The position numbers and the translations under genes are program-made. From the NCBI GenBank assembly GCA_947454585.1, contig CANGML010000062.1, forward strand, positions 1 to 8,361: a DNA stretch of 8,361 nucleotides. The letters are read 5' to 3'. Positions 7,609 through 8,361 of this stretch are shown piece by piece (position 1 is the first letter of the stretch; every line of letters begins with the position of its first letter). The stretch is from Comamonadaceae bacterium. GTDB taxonomy: Bacteria > Pseudomonadota > Gammaproteobacteria > Burkholderiales > Burkholderiaceae_C. The notes under the pieces are model-generated. The model worked only from the letters and a program-made list of their open reading frames with translations. It ran no database searches and was not told where the DNA came from.

Positions 7609-8361
7609 TCAGAAAGTCCCAGCGTACGCGCCACCATCGGTCAAGATGTTTTGGCCGGTGATGTAGCTGGCTTGTGCGGAACACAAGAAGGCGCAGGTGT
7701 CACCAAACTCTTGGGGGTGGCCAAAGCGTTGTGCGGGGATGGTTTTCTTGCGGGCTTCGGCAATGGCCTCGATAGGCTGGCCCGTTTTCTCGGAGGCACC
7801 TTTCATCGTGCCTTTGAGTCGGTCAGTGTCGAAAGCACCGGGCAACAAGTTGTTGATGGTCACGTTGTTGGCGGCCAACTTCGGCGTACGGGCCACGCCC
7901 GCCACAAAGCCGGTCAAACCCGAACGCGCCCCATTGGACAACCCCAAGATATCAATGGGCGCCTTCACCGCGCTGGAGGTGATGTTGATGATGCGGCCAA
8001 ATTGGCGCTCAGCCATGCCGTCCACGGTGGCTTTGATGAGCTCAATCGGTGTGAGCATGTTGGCATCCACGGCTTTGATCCATGCCTCACGGTCCCAGGT
8101 GCGGAAGTCACCAGGTGGGGGGCCGCCCGCATTGGTGACCACGATGTCAAAGTTTTTACCTGGGCCACCTGCCACCGACCAAATGGCCTCGCGTCCTTCA
8201 GGGGTGGTGATGTCCACCGCCACCGGCAAGATGGTGGTGCCGAGCTTGCGCAAGTCTGCGGCCGCTGCGTCTAGCGCCTCAGCACCGCGCGCCACGATGA
8301 CCACGTTCACGCCCTCACGCGCCAGCGACTGCGCACAACCCAGACCCAAGCCTTTGCTTGC
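7609..8361 (-). CDS. SDR-family oxidoreductase-like protein, atypical active site (partial, N-terminus outside window)
   Basis: The frame stays open to the window edge, so 250 residues are visible and the true start lies beyond 8361. A TTG at 8347–8349 is an internal Leu of the glycine-rich loop ASKGLGLGCAQSLA, not a start. The Rossmann features are NAD(P)-binding ASKGLGLG, VVIVARG at the end of strand 2, VDIT, and TNAGGPPPG in place of the usual NNAG. The catalytic region reads NITSSAVKAPIDILGLSNGARSGLTGFV. Where YxxxK is expected it has LSNGA, so the catalytic Tyr and Lys are replaced by Leu (7939–7941) and Ala (7927–7929). The C-terminal FLCSAQASYITGQNILTDGGAY is typical of 3-oxoacyl-ACP-reductase-like SDRs. 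It probably belongs to the atypical BKR-like SDR subgroup. Reaction and substrate are unknown. Confidence 0.9.
   Translation of the reverse strand, partial: ASKGLGLGCAQSLAREGVNVVIVARGAEALDAAAADLRKLGTTILPVAVDITTPEGREAIWSVAGGPGKNFDIVVTNAGGPPPGDFRTWDREAWIKAVDANMLTPIELIKATVDGMAERQFGRIINITSSAVKAPIDILGLSNGARSGLTGFVAGVARTPKLAANNVTINNLLPGAFDTDRLKGTMKGASEKTGQPIEAIAEARKKTIPAQRFGHPQEFGDTCAFLCSAQASYITGQNILTDGGAYAGTF

Noticed and set aside
7324..8274. 316-codon + strand open frame spanning the transporter end and the SDR gene
   Set aside because: It is out of frame with the transporter and antisense to the SDR gene. Both of those give clear protein families, while this frame gives none.
8347..8349. TTG as the start codon of the SDR gene
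   Set aside because: The frame continues to the window edge through Ala-Ser-Lys-Gly, which completes the glycine-rich NAD(P) loop. The TTG is an internal leucine, and the gene is cut by the window.

Overview
The window looks like chromosomal DNA of a beta-proteobacterium, most likely Burkholderiales and close to Comamonadaceae. The evidence is the ribF–ileS–lspA order, the GC-rich codon use of most genes, and protein sequences typical of that group. The lineage call is inference from recognition, not from a search.

Layout: (1) 1–3610 holds a conserved housekeeping operon on the + strand: the 3' end of ribF (FAD synthesis), complete ileS (isoleucyl-tRNA synthetase) and complete lspA (lipoprotein signal peptidase). 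(2) 3613–4362, only 2 bp after lspA, encodes a PF10014-type Fe(II)/2-oxoglutarate dioxygenase whose facial triad is intact. This is not the fkpB–ispH pair that follows lspA in E. coli. (3) 4363–5604 is an accessory-looking block. A 41-bp near-perfect palindrome starts on the first base after the dioxygenase stop codon and runs into the start codon of an AAA_14/DUF4143 ATPase gene. (4) 5594–6577 on the − strand encodes a QorA-like quinone oxidoreductase whose 3' end overlaps the ATPase gene tail to tail by 11 bp. (5) 6578–6685 is a divergent intergenic region. (6) 6686–7606 on the + strand encodes a ten-helix EamA/DMT transporter. (7) 7609–8361 on the − strand is a short-chain dehydrogenase-like gene cut by the window edge. 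It lacks the Tyr and Lys of the catalytic YxxxK motif.

The first four reading frames (ribF to the dioxygenase) are closely packed on one strand and could share a transcript. The ATPase gene has what looks like its own control element. The right half is a set of single genes in alternating orientation with almost no space at the convergent ends. No tRNA, rRNA, CRISPR array, insertion sequence or convincing intrinsic terminator was seen. The item most worth following up is the palindrome at the DUF4143 gene. Its only two mismatched pairs fall where one arm gives a -10-like hexamer and the other gives the Shine-Dalgarno sequence.
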